Shown piece after piece: positions 7,076 to 13,499 of a stretch of 19,133 bases of DNA. Made by a program: the position numbers and the translations under genes. Every line of letters starts with the position of its first letter. Position 1 is the stretch's first letter. The notes beneath the pieces were generated by a model, which was given only the letters and a program-made list of their open reading frames with translations, was not told where the DNA came from and ran no database searches. Location: positions 1 to 19,133 of the forward strand of contig DASSBN010000010.1 in NCBI GenBank assembly GCA_035698665.1, in the 5' to 3' direction. Source of the stretch: DATEOR01 sp035698665 (GTDB lineage Bacteria > Actinomycetota > Thermoleophilia > Gaiellales > Gaiellaceae).

Positions 7076-7690
7076 CTAGTCCGTCTGCGTCATTCGACGC
7101 GAAAGCGCGTAGGTCAGCGTCGCGGCGAGCACCGAGCCGCCGAGGCCGAGGGAGAGGTCGCCGAGCGTGTCCGTATACGCCGTGTCGAGCTCAGACGAGT
7201 TGCGGATGAACGCGAAGTACTCGCCGATCTCCCAGAGGATCGCCGTGACCGCGCCGAACCCGACCGCGATCGCCCAGCCCGCGAGCGCGCCGAGCGGAAG
7301 CCGGATGAGGAGCTGGCAGAACGCGGCGACGAGGATCGCCCAGTTGACGAAGTGGTTCGCGTCGTCCCACCAGTCGATCGTGTCGTACAGGTTCGCCGCG
7401 TTCCCCGCGGTGTCGATGAGGAACGGGAGCGCGACGAGGATGTCCATCACGTACGGGTAGGCGACCGGCCCTCCCCGCCGGCGGCGCGCAATCGCCCAGC
7501 CCACTGGGACGATCAGGAGCGAGATCGGGTACGTGAGCGCCCGGCCGAGCCACGCCTTGCCCTCGAACTGCGGCAGGTCCGGCGCGAGGACTCCGAAGAG
7601 GAGGAGCCCGAGGAGCGCGGCCTTGACCGCGACGTCGAGCCAGAACGCGATGGGGCGCGTCCGTATCCAGTCCGTGTCGATCTGCCCAAT
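7076..7690 (-). CDS. YjdF/DUF2238-like integral membrane protein, start codon unclear
   Basis: The reading frame is open from directly after an in-frame TAG at 7693-7691 to the stop at 7076 and encodes about 204 residues with six hydrophobic helices. The conserved features are DANHFVNW and LWEIGEYF with DTLGDLSLGLGGS near the end. This is the His/Glu/Asp pattern of YjdF (DUF2238)-like membrane proteins of unknown function. The first ATG/GTG/TTG is GTG 7504, which would remove about 62 residues including one full membrane helix (FWLDVAVKAALLGLLLFGVL) and part of a second. That upstream stretch looks fully coding. The coordinates given therefore assume initiation at ATT 7690-7688, or at another non-canonical codon just inside. 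If only the classical start is allowed, the gene is 7076-7504. It begins 32 bases from the divergent hydrolase-cyclase gene. Confidence 0.72.
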   Translation of the reverse strand: MGQIDTDWIRTRPIAFWLDVAVKAALLGLLLFGVLAPDLPQFEGKAWLGRALTYPISLLIVPVGWAIARRRRGGPVAYPYVMDILVALPFLIDTAGNAANLYDTIDWWDDANHFVNWAILVAAFCQLLIRLPLGALAGWAIAVGFGAVTAILWEIGEYFAFIRNSSELDTAYTDTLGDLSLGLGGSVLAATLTYALSRRMTQTD

Positions 7691-7722
7691 CTAGGAGGCC
7701 GGTCGGTGGAATACTCGGGCTC

Positions 7723-9057
7723 GTGGACGACACGCTCCCCGAAGTCCGCTACGCGCGCTCCGGCGACGTCCACATCGCCTACCAGGTGCTGGGCGAAGGA
7801 GAGGTCGACCTCGTCTTCGTCATGGGCTGGATCACGAACCTCGAGACGTACTGGGAGCTGCCGGCCTATCGCCGCTTCATGCAGCGGCTCGCAGGCTTCA
7901 CGCGACTGATCCTCTTCGACAAGCGCGGCATGGGTCTCTCGGACCGCACGCTGATCGGCACCCTCGAGGAGCGGATGGACGACGTGCGCGCGGTGATGGA
8001 CGCCGTCGGCAGCGAGCGCGCCGTCCTCCTGGGCGTCAGTGAGGGCGCGCCCATGTCCATGGTCTTCGCGGCGACGCATCCCGAGCGAACCGCCGGGCTG
8101 ATCTTCGTCGGCGGCGAGGTCAAGGAGATCATCGAAGACGACTGGCCCTGGGGGCAGTCGTCCCGCGACGACTACGAGGCGATGCTCGCGCAGACTCTCG
8201 AGGGCTTCTGGGGCAAGCCGACACGGGTCTGGTTCGCTCCCAGCGTCGAGAACGACCCGGTCGCGATCAGCTGGCTCTCGCGTCTCGAACGCTCGGCCGC
8301 CTCGCCCGCCTCAGCGGTCGCCTTCATGCGCCTCGGAAGCGAGATCGACGTGCGCCACGTCGCGCCCTCGATTCACGTGCCGACGCTGGTGCTGCACACG
8401 CCTGAGGACCCCGTCGTCCGGTACGAACAGGCCCGCTGGCTCGCCGAACAGATTCCCGGTGCGCGTCTGGTCGAGCTGAAGGGCCGCGATCACGTGCCCT
8501 GGTTCGACGTCGCAGACGAGGTTATCACCGAGGTCCGCGACTTCCTCACGGGGTTCCGCGAGGCCCCTGAGCCGGAGAACGTGCTCGCAACCGTGCTCTT
8601 CACCGACATCGTCGGGTCGACGGACCGGGCGCGCGAGCTCGGTGACAGCCAGTGGACGGCCCTTCTCGAGCAGCACCACGCCACGGTGCGAGGTGTCCTC
8701 AACCAGTACCGCGGCCGCGAGATCGACACGACGGGGGACGGCTTTCTCGCCGCCTTCGACGGGCCCGCGCGCGGCATTCGCTGCGCCCAGGCGATCATCG
8801 AGGCGCTCGGGCGGATCGGAATTCAGGCCCGCGCGGGGCTCCACACGGGCGAGGTGGAGATGGTCGGCGAGAAGATCGCCGGGATCGCCGTGCACATCGG
8901 CGCGCGGGTGGCGGCGGTCGCGGGCGCGGGCGAGGTGCTGGTCTCCCCCACCGTGCGCGATCTCGTCGCCGGCTCGGGGATTGCCTTCGAGGACCGCGGC
9001 CTGCACGAGCTCAAGGGGCTCGACGAGCCGCGCCAGCTCTTCGCCGTGCGCTCCTAG
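7723..9057 (+). CDS. Alpha/beta hydrolase fused to class III nucleotide cyclase domain
   Basis: A 444-residue two-domain protein from GTG 7723. Residues 1-278 are an alpha/beta hydrolase with nucleophile elbow GVSEG (Ser106), acid Asp229 (HTPEDP) and His257 (GRDHVPWF), so the triad appears intact. Residues 285-444 are a class III cyclase homology domain: VLFTDIVGST gives metal Asp295, and TTGDGF gives Asp339. The adenine-contacting lysine is replaced by Asp335, the ribose asparagine by His391, and the transition-state Arg395 is kept. Mycobacterium tuberculosis Rv1900c has the same hydrolase-cyclase order and also atypical substrate residues. Such a protein may link hydrolysis of a small ester or lipid to nucleotide signalling, or the cyclase domain may be weak or regulatory. 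No Shine-Dalgarno sequence is visible; TACTCG lies 5 bases before the start. Confidence 0.9.
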   Translation: MDDTLPEVRYARSGDVHIAYQVLGEGEVDLVFVMGWITNLETYWELPAYRRFMQRLAGFTRLILFDKRGMGLSDRTLIGTLEERMDDVRAVMDAVGSERAVLLGVSEGAPMSMVFAATHPERTAGLIFVGGEVKEIIEDDWPWGQSSRDDYEAMLAQTLEGFWGKPTRVWFAPSVENDPVAISWLSRLERSAASPASAVAFMRLGSEIDVRHVAPSIHVPTLVLHTPEDPVVRYEQARWLAEQIPGARLVELKGRDHVPWFDVADEVITEVRDFLTGFREAPEPENVLATVLFTDIVGSTDRARELGDSQWTALLEQHHATVRGVLNQYRGREIDTTGDGFLAAFDGPARGIRCAQAIIEALGRIGIQARAGLHTGEVEMVGEKIAGIAVHIGARVAAVAGAGEVLVSPTVRDLVAGSGIAFEDRGLHELKGLDEPRQLFAVRS

Positions 9058-9204
9058 GGCTCTCTGCAGATGACGCATTTGGATCATGTGGCTCACCCGC
9101 GGCCGTCCGAATACTTGAGAGGCGCGACCGCAGCCCCCTTTTACTGCGGACGCTGCGCATCCGAATCGCAGGCTTGGCGGCCCATCGATTCGGGTGCGGA
9201 GCGT

Positions 9205-9498
9205 ATGGGTGCCAGCGACGAGAACCAGGGGACTTCGAGCCGCAAGCCGGCGCGCGCCCATTCGGCGCTCGCCCGGACTGACCTCGGCTTGCGCATTCGC
9301 GAGCTTCGCCGGGAGCGCGGCCTGAGCCAGCGCAAGGCGGCGGGCGCGCTGATCAGCCCTTCCTTCATGAGCCGGCTCGAGAGCGGCGACCGCAACGTCG
9401 GTGTGACCGTCCTCCAGGCGCTCACGGTGACGATGCCCGACGTGCGCTTCGTCATCGAGGCGGGCGAGCTGCGCGTCGAAGTCCTTCCGAAGAGCTGA
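9205..9498 (+). CDS. Cro/C1-type helix-turn-helix protein
   Basis: A 97-residue protein. ATG 9205 is chosen because GGAG lies just before it (short 3-base spacer) and the region before it, from another in-frame ATG at 9070, looks non-coding in composition. Residues about 27-73 form an XRE-type helix-turn-helix: LGLRIRELRRERGLSQRKAA, then SPSFMSRLESGDRN, then VTVLQALT. The usual tail of this domain is replaced by a short strand pair (VRFVIEAGELRVEVLP), which may dimerise. The N-terminal 25 residues are polar and probably disordered. It is 49 bases upstream of the DUF899 gene and may regulate it and the following cyclase. It may also be a small antitoxin-like regulator, though no toxin is adjacent. 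Confidence 0.72.
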   Translation: MGASDENQGTSSRKPARAHSALARTDLGLRIRELRRERGLSQRKAAGALISPSFMSRLESGDRNVGVTVLQALTVTMPDVRFVIEAGELRVEVLPKS

Positions 9499-9503
9499 CG
9501 GGC

Positions 9504-9547
9504 TAGTCTGGGTAACCGTTCGTCCGTGATCTGACGAAGGGAGACCG
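9504..9547 (+). promoter_or_regulatory. Leader of the DUF899 gene: -10-like TAGTCT and ribosome binding site
   Basis: TAGTCT at 9504-9509 fits the TAnnnT -10 pattern, and AAGGGAG at 9537-9543 is a good ribosome binding site four bases before ATG 9548. This supports a transcript of about 30 leader bases carrying the DUF899 and downstream cyclase genes. No clear -35 was identified. Confidence 0.4.
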
Positions 9548-10321
9548 ATGGCCCAGCATCGGACAGGAACGCGCGAGGAGTGGCTGGCGGCGAGGCTCGA
9601 GCTTCTCGCCGCCGAGAAGGAGCACACGCACAGGGGAGACGAGCTCGCACAGCAGCGCCAGGAGCTCCCGTGGGTGCGGATCGAGAAGGACTACAGCTTC
9701 GAGACCGACGAGGGGACGGCGTCGCTCGCCGACCTCTTCGGCGGGCGCTCGCAGCTTCTCGTGTACCACTTCATGTTCGGGCCCGAGTACACCGCCGGCT
9801 GCCCCGCGTGCTCGACCATCGCAGACGGCTTCAACGGCTCGGTTGTCCACCTCCAAAACCACGACGTCGCGATGTGGGCGGTGTCGCGCGCGCCGCTCGA
9901 GAAGCTGCAGGCGTACAGGCGCCGCATGGGCTGGACCTTCCCGTGGGCTTCATCGCACGGCAGCGACTTCAACTACGACTTCAACGTGTCGGTCACTGAG
10001 GCCGAGCAGCGTTCGGGCGAGGTCGAATACAACTACCGCCGAATCGACGTGACGTCGATCCTGGAAAATCCCGGCCCCGGGGTGACCGAATTCGCGGCCA
10101 TGAGCGGCACGGACCCCGCGACGTACACCCGCGAGGAGCCGGGGATGAGCGCGTTCGCGCTCGAGGACGGGGTCGTCTACCACACGTACTCCGCCTTCGA
10201 GCGCGGAGTGGACTCCCTCTGGGGGATGTACCAGTGGCTCGACCGCGCGCCGAAGGGCCGGAACGAAACCGACCTTTGGTTCCGCCGCCGTGACGAGTAC
10301 GCCGGGAGCCGGTCGGCGTGA
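9548..10321 (+). CDS. DUF899 family thioredoxin-like protein
   Basis: A 257-residue protein, the usual DUF899 length, from ATG 9548 with a good ribosome site. An N-terminal helix (REEWLAARLELLAAEKEHT) leads to LPWVRIEKDYSFE (40-52), a signature of the family. A thioredoxin-like core follows: LLVYHFMFGPEYTAGCPACS (70-89) with a CxxC at Cys85 and Cys88. Later motifs are DVAMWAVSRAPLEKLQAYRRRMGW and GSDFNYDF. The family is often annotated as dithiol-disulfide isomerase or thioredoxin-like, but its substrate is not established. No signal peptide is present, so it is predicted cytoplasmic. Its TGA overlaps the GTG of the MerR-cyclase gene (GTGA, 10318-10321), which indicates translational coupling and suggests a redox-linked cyclase operon. 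Confidence 0.9.
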   Translation: MAQHRTGTREEWLAARLELLAAEKEHTHRGDELAQQRQELPWVRIEKDYSFETDEGTASLADLFGGRSQLLVYHFMFGPEYTAGCPACSTIADGFNGSVVHLQNHDVAMWAVSRAPLEKLQAYRRRMGWTFPWASSHGSDFNYDFNVSVTEAEQRSGEVEYNYRRIDVTSILENPGPGVTEFAAMSGTDPATYTREEPGMSAFALEDGVVYHTYSAFERGVDSLWGMYQWLDRAPKGRNETDLWFRRRDEYAGSRSA

Positions 10322-11505
10322 CGGCCGCAGAGCTCGCCGAGCGCTCGGCTTGCTCGATCGAGCGCATCGAGCAGCTCATCGACCTGGGCATCCTCGTTCC
10401 GCGCGACGAGGACGGTCCATTCAGCCCCGAGGACGTCCACCGCGTGCGCCTCATGAGGGCCTTCGAGGATGCGGGCATCGGCCTCGACCTCATCTCGAAG
10501 GGCATCGCCAAGGGCAAGCTCTCCTACGAGAATCTCGGGCTCTACCTGCCGGAGCCGGAGGCGCTCACGGAAACGGCCGAGGAGCTGGCCGCGGAGTTCG
10601 ACCGTTCACCCGAGCTCGTCGCACGCCTGCTCCGCGAGTTCGGCCTCGTGCCGCCGGATTCAGGCGGACGGTTGCGCGCGGACGAGGTCTTGATCCTCAG
10701 AGAGCTCCTCGACGTCTGGGCGCCCGCGGACGACGACGTGCTCGCGCGCCTCGCCCGCGCGTACGGGCAGAACATCCGCAAGGTCGTCGCGTCGGACCTC
10801 GAGCTCGCGGGCGCGACGATCTTCACCCGGCTCCGCGAGACACTCTCGGACGAGGAGATGCCGAAGGCCGCAGGTACCACGGGCATGCGCCTCATGGGCC
10901 TCGGGGAGCGACTGATGATCTGGCTCCGCGGCCGGCATCTCGAGCACGAGGTCATCGCGGTCACCGTGCAGACCACGGAGGACTACCTCAGGGGACTCGG
11001 GGTCACCCTGGGGCCGGCACCCCGGCCGCCGGCGATCGCGTTCCTCGACCTGACCGGATACACGGCGCTCACCGAGGAGCGGGGCGACGAGGCGGGCGCC
11101 GATCTCGCCGACCGTCTTTCGTTGCTCGTCCACGAGGCCGCCGAGCCGCACGGTGGCAATCCTGTGAAGTGGCTCGGCGACGGTGTCATGTTCTACTTCG
11201 ACGACCCGAGCGCGGCTGTGCTGACGGGGCTCGACCTCGTCGAGCAGACGCCGGCCGCAGTGGACGTTCGCGCCCGCGTGGGCATCAACGCCGGCAACGT
11301 GGTCTTCCGTGAAGGCGATTACTTCGGCCGCACGGTGAACGTCGCCTCACGCATCGCCGACTACGCTCGGCCCGGGGAGGTGCTCGTGAGCGGCGAGGTG
11401 AAGGACCGCTTCGGTGGCGCCGAGGTGCGGTTTGCCGAGATCGGGCCCGTTGCGCTGAAGGGTCTGCGAGAAGAGCTCACGCTTTACACCGCCTCGCGCG
11501 CGTAG
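10318..11505 (+). CDS. Class III adenylyl cyclase with MerR-like and helical regulatory N-terminus
   Basis: A 395-residue protein whose GTG at 10318 overlaps the DUF899 stop by four bases. Residues about 2-70 resemble a MerR-type winged helix: AAELAERSACSIERIEQLID, LGILVP, FSPEDVHRVRLMRAFEDAGI. Residues about 90-165 form an all-helical segment (FDRSPELVARLLREFGLVPP, then ADEVLILRELLDVW and ARAYGQNIRKV) that resembles the N-terminal regulatory domain of M. tuberculosis Rv1264. The catalytic domain (about 235-395) has all six canonical residues: Asp244 (FLDLTGYT), Lys284 and Asp288 (VKWLGDG), Asp334 (GDYFGRT), Asn341 and Arg345 (VNVASR). It should therefore make cAMP as a homodimer. Whether the MerR-like part binds DNA or only serves as a regulatory fold is unclear. 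Confidence 0.9.
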   Translation: MTAAELAERSACSIERIEQLIDLGILVPRDEDGPFSPEDVHRVRLMRAFEDAGIGLDLISKGIAKGKLSYENLGLYLPEPEALTETAEELAAEFDRSPELVARLLREFGLVPPDSGGRLRADEVLILRELLDVWAPADDDVLARLARAYGQNIRKVVASDLELAGATIFTRLRETLSDEEMPKAAGTTGMRLMGLGERLMIWLRGRHLEHEVIAVTVQTTEDYLRGLGVTLGPAPRPPAIAFLDLTGYTALTEERGDEAGADLADRLSLLVHEAAEPHGGNPVKWLGDGVMFYFDDPSAAVLTGLDLVEQTPAAVDVRARVGINAGNVVFREGDYFGRTVNVASRIADYARPGEVLVSGEVKDRFGGAEVRFAEIGPVALKGLREELTLYTASRA

Positions 11506-11588
11506 GCGCCGGGGCGCTCGGCGAGGCTCAGGTGTTCGGTCCTGCCCCGCAGGGGAAGCCCGGACGAGCCGTGGTCGGCGGAGGTCGT

Positions 11589-11649
11589 TCGCGGCTATGA
11601 CTCTGGCCGTCGCGGTAGTAGCATGGGGCGGTCGTCAGAAGGAGCCGCC
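11589..11649 (+). promoter_or_regulatory. Leader of the zinc-ribbon gene with strong ribosome binding site and -10-like TATGAC
   Basis: AAGGAG at 11639-11644 with a five-base spacer before GTG 11650 decides the start in favour of 11650 over the in-frame ATG at 11623, which has no ribosome site. Upstream, TCGCGGCTATG (11589-11599) includes a -10-like TATGAC. The same 11 bases recur at 12605-12615 before the cupin-cyclase gene. TAGCAT at 11619-11624 is another possible -10 element. Confidence 0.4.
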
Positions 11650-12000
11650 GTGCTCTATGCAAGGTGCGCGTACTGCGGCTACACCGCGCCACTGAATTGC
11701 TCGGGGCAGTTCATGCCGCATGCGACCATGCTGGTCGAGGCGACTGCGATGGGCCCGACCTGTCCGGTGTGCGGCCCACTGCAGCCGATCTTCACCTGCC
11801 CCTTCTTCCACACGCAGTACCTCTACCTCCAAGGAGTCAGCCCGATGCCTCAGCCGGGCTACACGTACGCAGCGGTCGTCCAGGCGCCGGCCGGCGCCTC
11901 GGACCACACCCTCAGCAAGGCGTTCGGCGAGTTCTTCGGCCATGCCGGCACCGAGTTCGGCAAGGGCGCCGTCCAGGCGATCTTCGGAGCGGCTTCGTGA
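11650..12000 (+). CDS. Small zinc-ribbon protein
   Basis: I do not recognise a named family. It has 116 residues from GTG 11650. Two CxxC pairs, CAYC (Cys6, Cys9) and CPVC (Cys38, Cys41), with additional Cys17, His24, Cys50 and His54, suggest a zinc ribbon over the first 55 residues. A Pro/Gly-rich middle (LQGVSPMPQPGYTYAAV) follows, then a C-terminal amphipathic segment KAFGEFFGHAGTEFGKGAVQAIFG (90-113) rich in Gly and Phe, which may lie on a membrane or bind a partner. The TGA overlaps the next gene's GTG by four bases (GTGA, 11997-12000), so it is translationally coupled to the YkvA-like protein. The role is unknown; a metal-dependent partner of the downstream protein is the simplest inference. 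Confidence 0.72.
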   Translation: MLYARCAYCGYTAPLNCSGQFMPHATMLVEATAMGPTCPVCGPLQPIFTCPFFHTQYLYLQGVSPMPQPGYTYAAVVQAPAGASDHTLSKAFGEFFGHAGTEFGKGAVQAIFGAAS

Positions 12001-12581
12001 TCGCGTTGCTGAAGCTCGGGTTCGACGAGGGGATCACCACCGAGGAGATCGCGGTCGCGCTTCACCGGCACGCAGACGAGGAGACGAGCGAGGACCTGGA
12101 TGAGCTGGCCCAAGTCCTGCAGGAGTACCTCCGCACCGTGCCCGAGGCGATCGCCGCGGCACTCGCCATGTCGAAGGATCCTCATTGCGGCCGGGCAGTC
12201 GCGTTCGGAACCGGCACGATCCTCACCTACATCTTCGACGAGGAGGACCTCCTGCCCGAGGCGTCGTTCGGCACGCTCGGATTGCTCGACGACGCCTACC
12301 TCGTGCACTCGTTCGTGGACTCCCTGAGGCGGGCGTACCCCTTCGCGGCGACGCCGCCCACATACGCGGCCCCCGACGCTCGGACGGCGGATGTCGTCGC
12401 GGCCATCCTCCCACACGGCGTCGCCGAGTCCTTGCTGCGGACATGCGACAGCACGATCCAGGTCGCCCAGGCCCTCTTCCCCTCGCGGCAGGCCGACGTC
12501 GCCGAGGCGACGTTCGAGCCGCAGCTCAGAGTGACGGACGCCGTTGCTGCAACCGCGGCGCCGGCCGCGACACCCCGCTAG
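11997..12581 (+). CDS. YkvA/DUF1232-like protein
   Basis: A 194-residue protein starting at GTG 11997, overlapping the zinc-ribbon stop. The central stretch GTILTYIFDEEDLLPEASFG (71-90) followed by LGLLDDAYLVHSFVDSL (94-110) matches the DUF1232 (YkvA) pattern, where an Asp-Leu-Ile-Pro turn precedes a Gly-x-Leu-Asp-Asp helix. The N-terminal 60 residues are helical and acidic (EGITTEEIAVALHRHADEET). The C-terminal 80 residues are Ala/Pro-rich with weak structure. DUF1232 has no established biochemical function; several members are membrane-associated. The frame is open well upstream of the chosen start, but that part overlaps the zinc-ribbon gene in another frame. It is followed 78 bases later by the cupin-cyclase. 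Confidence 0.78.
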   Translation: MIALLKLGFDEGITTEEIAVALHRHADEETSEDLDELAQVLQEYLRTVPEAIAAALAMSKDPHCGRAVAFGTGTILTYIFDEEDLLPEASFGTLGLLDDAYLVHSFVDSLRRAYPFAATPPTYAAPDARTADVVAAILPHGVAESLLRTCDSTIQVAQALFPSRQADVAEATFEPQLRVTDAVAATAAPAATPR

Positions 12582-12604
12582 CTACCACCGGTACCTTGCC
12601 GCAG

Positions 12605-12617
12605 TCGCGGCTATGTT
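12605..12617 (+). promoter_or_regulatory. -10-like TATGTT in a repeated TCGCGGCTATG context
   Basis: TATGTT at 12612-12617 fits TAnnnT, about 42 bases before the cupin-cyclase GTG at 12660. It lies in an 11-base sequence identical to 11589-11599 upstream of the zinc-ribbon gene. No -35 at 16-18 bases was found. Support is limited to the repeat and the position. Confidence 0.3.
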
Positions 12618-12659
12618 CCTGGGATCGCTGGACGGAATGACCATCCGAGCCGGGTCGAA

Positions 12660-13499
12660 GTGCGCAACCTCGACGAGCCCGAGGCGGTGGTGAGCGGTCC
12701 CCTCGGCGACAGCAACCAGGTTCGGCTCGCCGGGACCGTCGTCACCCGTCACGTCCTGCAGCCCGGCTGGAGCTGGGAGGAGCACGCCAAGCCCGAGGTC
12801 GGCACTCCATCCTGCGAGCTCTTCCACCGCGGCGTCGTCCTCAGTGGCCGCATGGGGATCCGCATGGACGAGGGCGAGGAGCTCGTCGTCGGCCCGAACC
12901 AGGTGTTCGACCTGCCGCCCGGGCACGTGACCTGGGTGGAGGGCGAGGACGAGCTCGTCATGGTCGACTGGGCCGGCGGCGCCGGCTTCGACCCGCAGTT
13001 CGGTGAGGAGGCGCGTGCGATGGCCACCATCCTCTTCACCGACATCGTCGATTCCACCGCGCGTGCGAGCGAGGCAGGCGACGCGTCCTGGAAGCGAACA
13101 CTCGCGATGCACGACGACGTCGTTCGCAACGTGCTGCCCCAGTTCGGCGGGCGCGAGATCGAGACGGCCGGCGACTCGTTCCTGGTCGTGTTCGAGAACG
13201 TCGCGAGCGCCATCCTCTGCGGGCTGGCGCTGATCCGTGCCCTGGCCGCGATCGAGATCCCGATCCGCGTCGGCATCCACAGCGGCGAGGTCGTCCGGAC
13301 CGAGGATCACGTCCGTGGCTTGGCGGTGCACGCCGCAGCCCGGATCGTCGATCAGGCGCACGCGGGCGAGGTGCTCGTGTCGGGCACGACTCGCGATCTC
13401 GCCGAGGGCGCAAGCGGCCTCGAGTTCGAGTCTCGGGGCCGCTTCAGCCTCAAGGGACTACCGAGGGAGCACGAGCTCTACTCGGTGTCGCCTCGCTAG
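12660..13499 (+). CDS. Cupin domain fused to class III nucleotide cyclase domain
   Basis: A 279-residue protein from GTG 12660; no strong ribosome site is seen, and the start fits the usual EVRNLDEP beginning of such cupins. Residues about 20-108 form a small beta-barrel cupin: RHVLQPGWSWEEHAKP (30-45), CELFHRGVVLSGRMGIRMDEGEELVVGP (52-79) and FDLPPGHVTWVEGEDELVMVDW (83-104). Residues 119-279 are a cyclase homology domain: ILFTDIVDST gives Asp128, and TAGDSF gives Asp172. The adenine lysine is replaced by Glu168 and the ribose asparagine by His224, while Arg228 remains. The cupin probably binds a small molecule or metal and acts as sensor. Catalytic activity or substrate specificity may be unusual. 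It ends tail to tail with the CoA-binding gene, sharing CTAG. Confidence 0.88.
   Translation: MRNLDEPEAVVSGPLGDSNQVRLAGTVVTRHVLQPGWSWEEHAKPEVGTPSCELFHRGVVLSGRMGIRMDEGEELVVGPNQVFDLPPGHVTWVEGEDELVMVDWAGGAGFDPQFGEEARAMATILFTDIVDSTARASEAGDASWKRTLAMHDDVVRNVLPQFGGREIETAGDSFLVVFENVASAILCGLALIRALAAIEIPIRVGIHSGEVVRTEDHVRGLAVHAAARIVDQAHAGEVLVSGTTRDLAEGASGLEFESRGRFSLKGLPREHELYSVSPR

Noticed and set aside
5219..7690. A restriction-modification or defence island around the HNH gene
   Set aside because: Neighbours are a PAS-LuxR regulator, a small orphan and a YjdF-like membrane protein; no methyltransferase, helicase or other defence gene is present.
9070..9204. Upstream extension of the Cro/C1-type gene to ATG 9070
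   Set aside because: The added 45 residues contain scattered Cys, His and Pro with no pattern, and no ribosome site precedes that ATG. The later ATG 9205 is preferred, though not proven.
11541..11560. Possible terminator hairpin CCCC-GCA-GGGG after the MerR-cyclase gene
   Set aside because: The stem is only four pairs and no T tract follows.
11623..11649. ATG 11623 as start of the zinc-ribbon gene
   Set aside because: No ribosome site there, whereas AAGGAG with a five-base spacer precedes GTG 11650.
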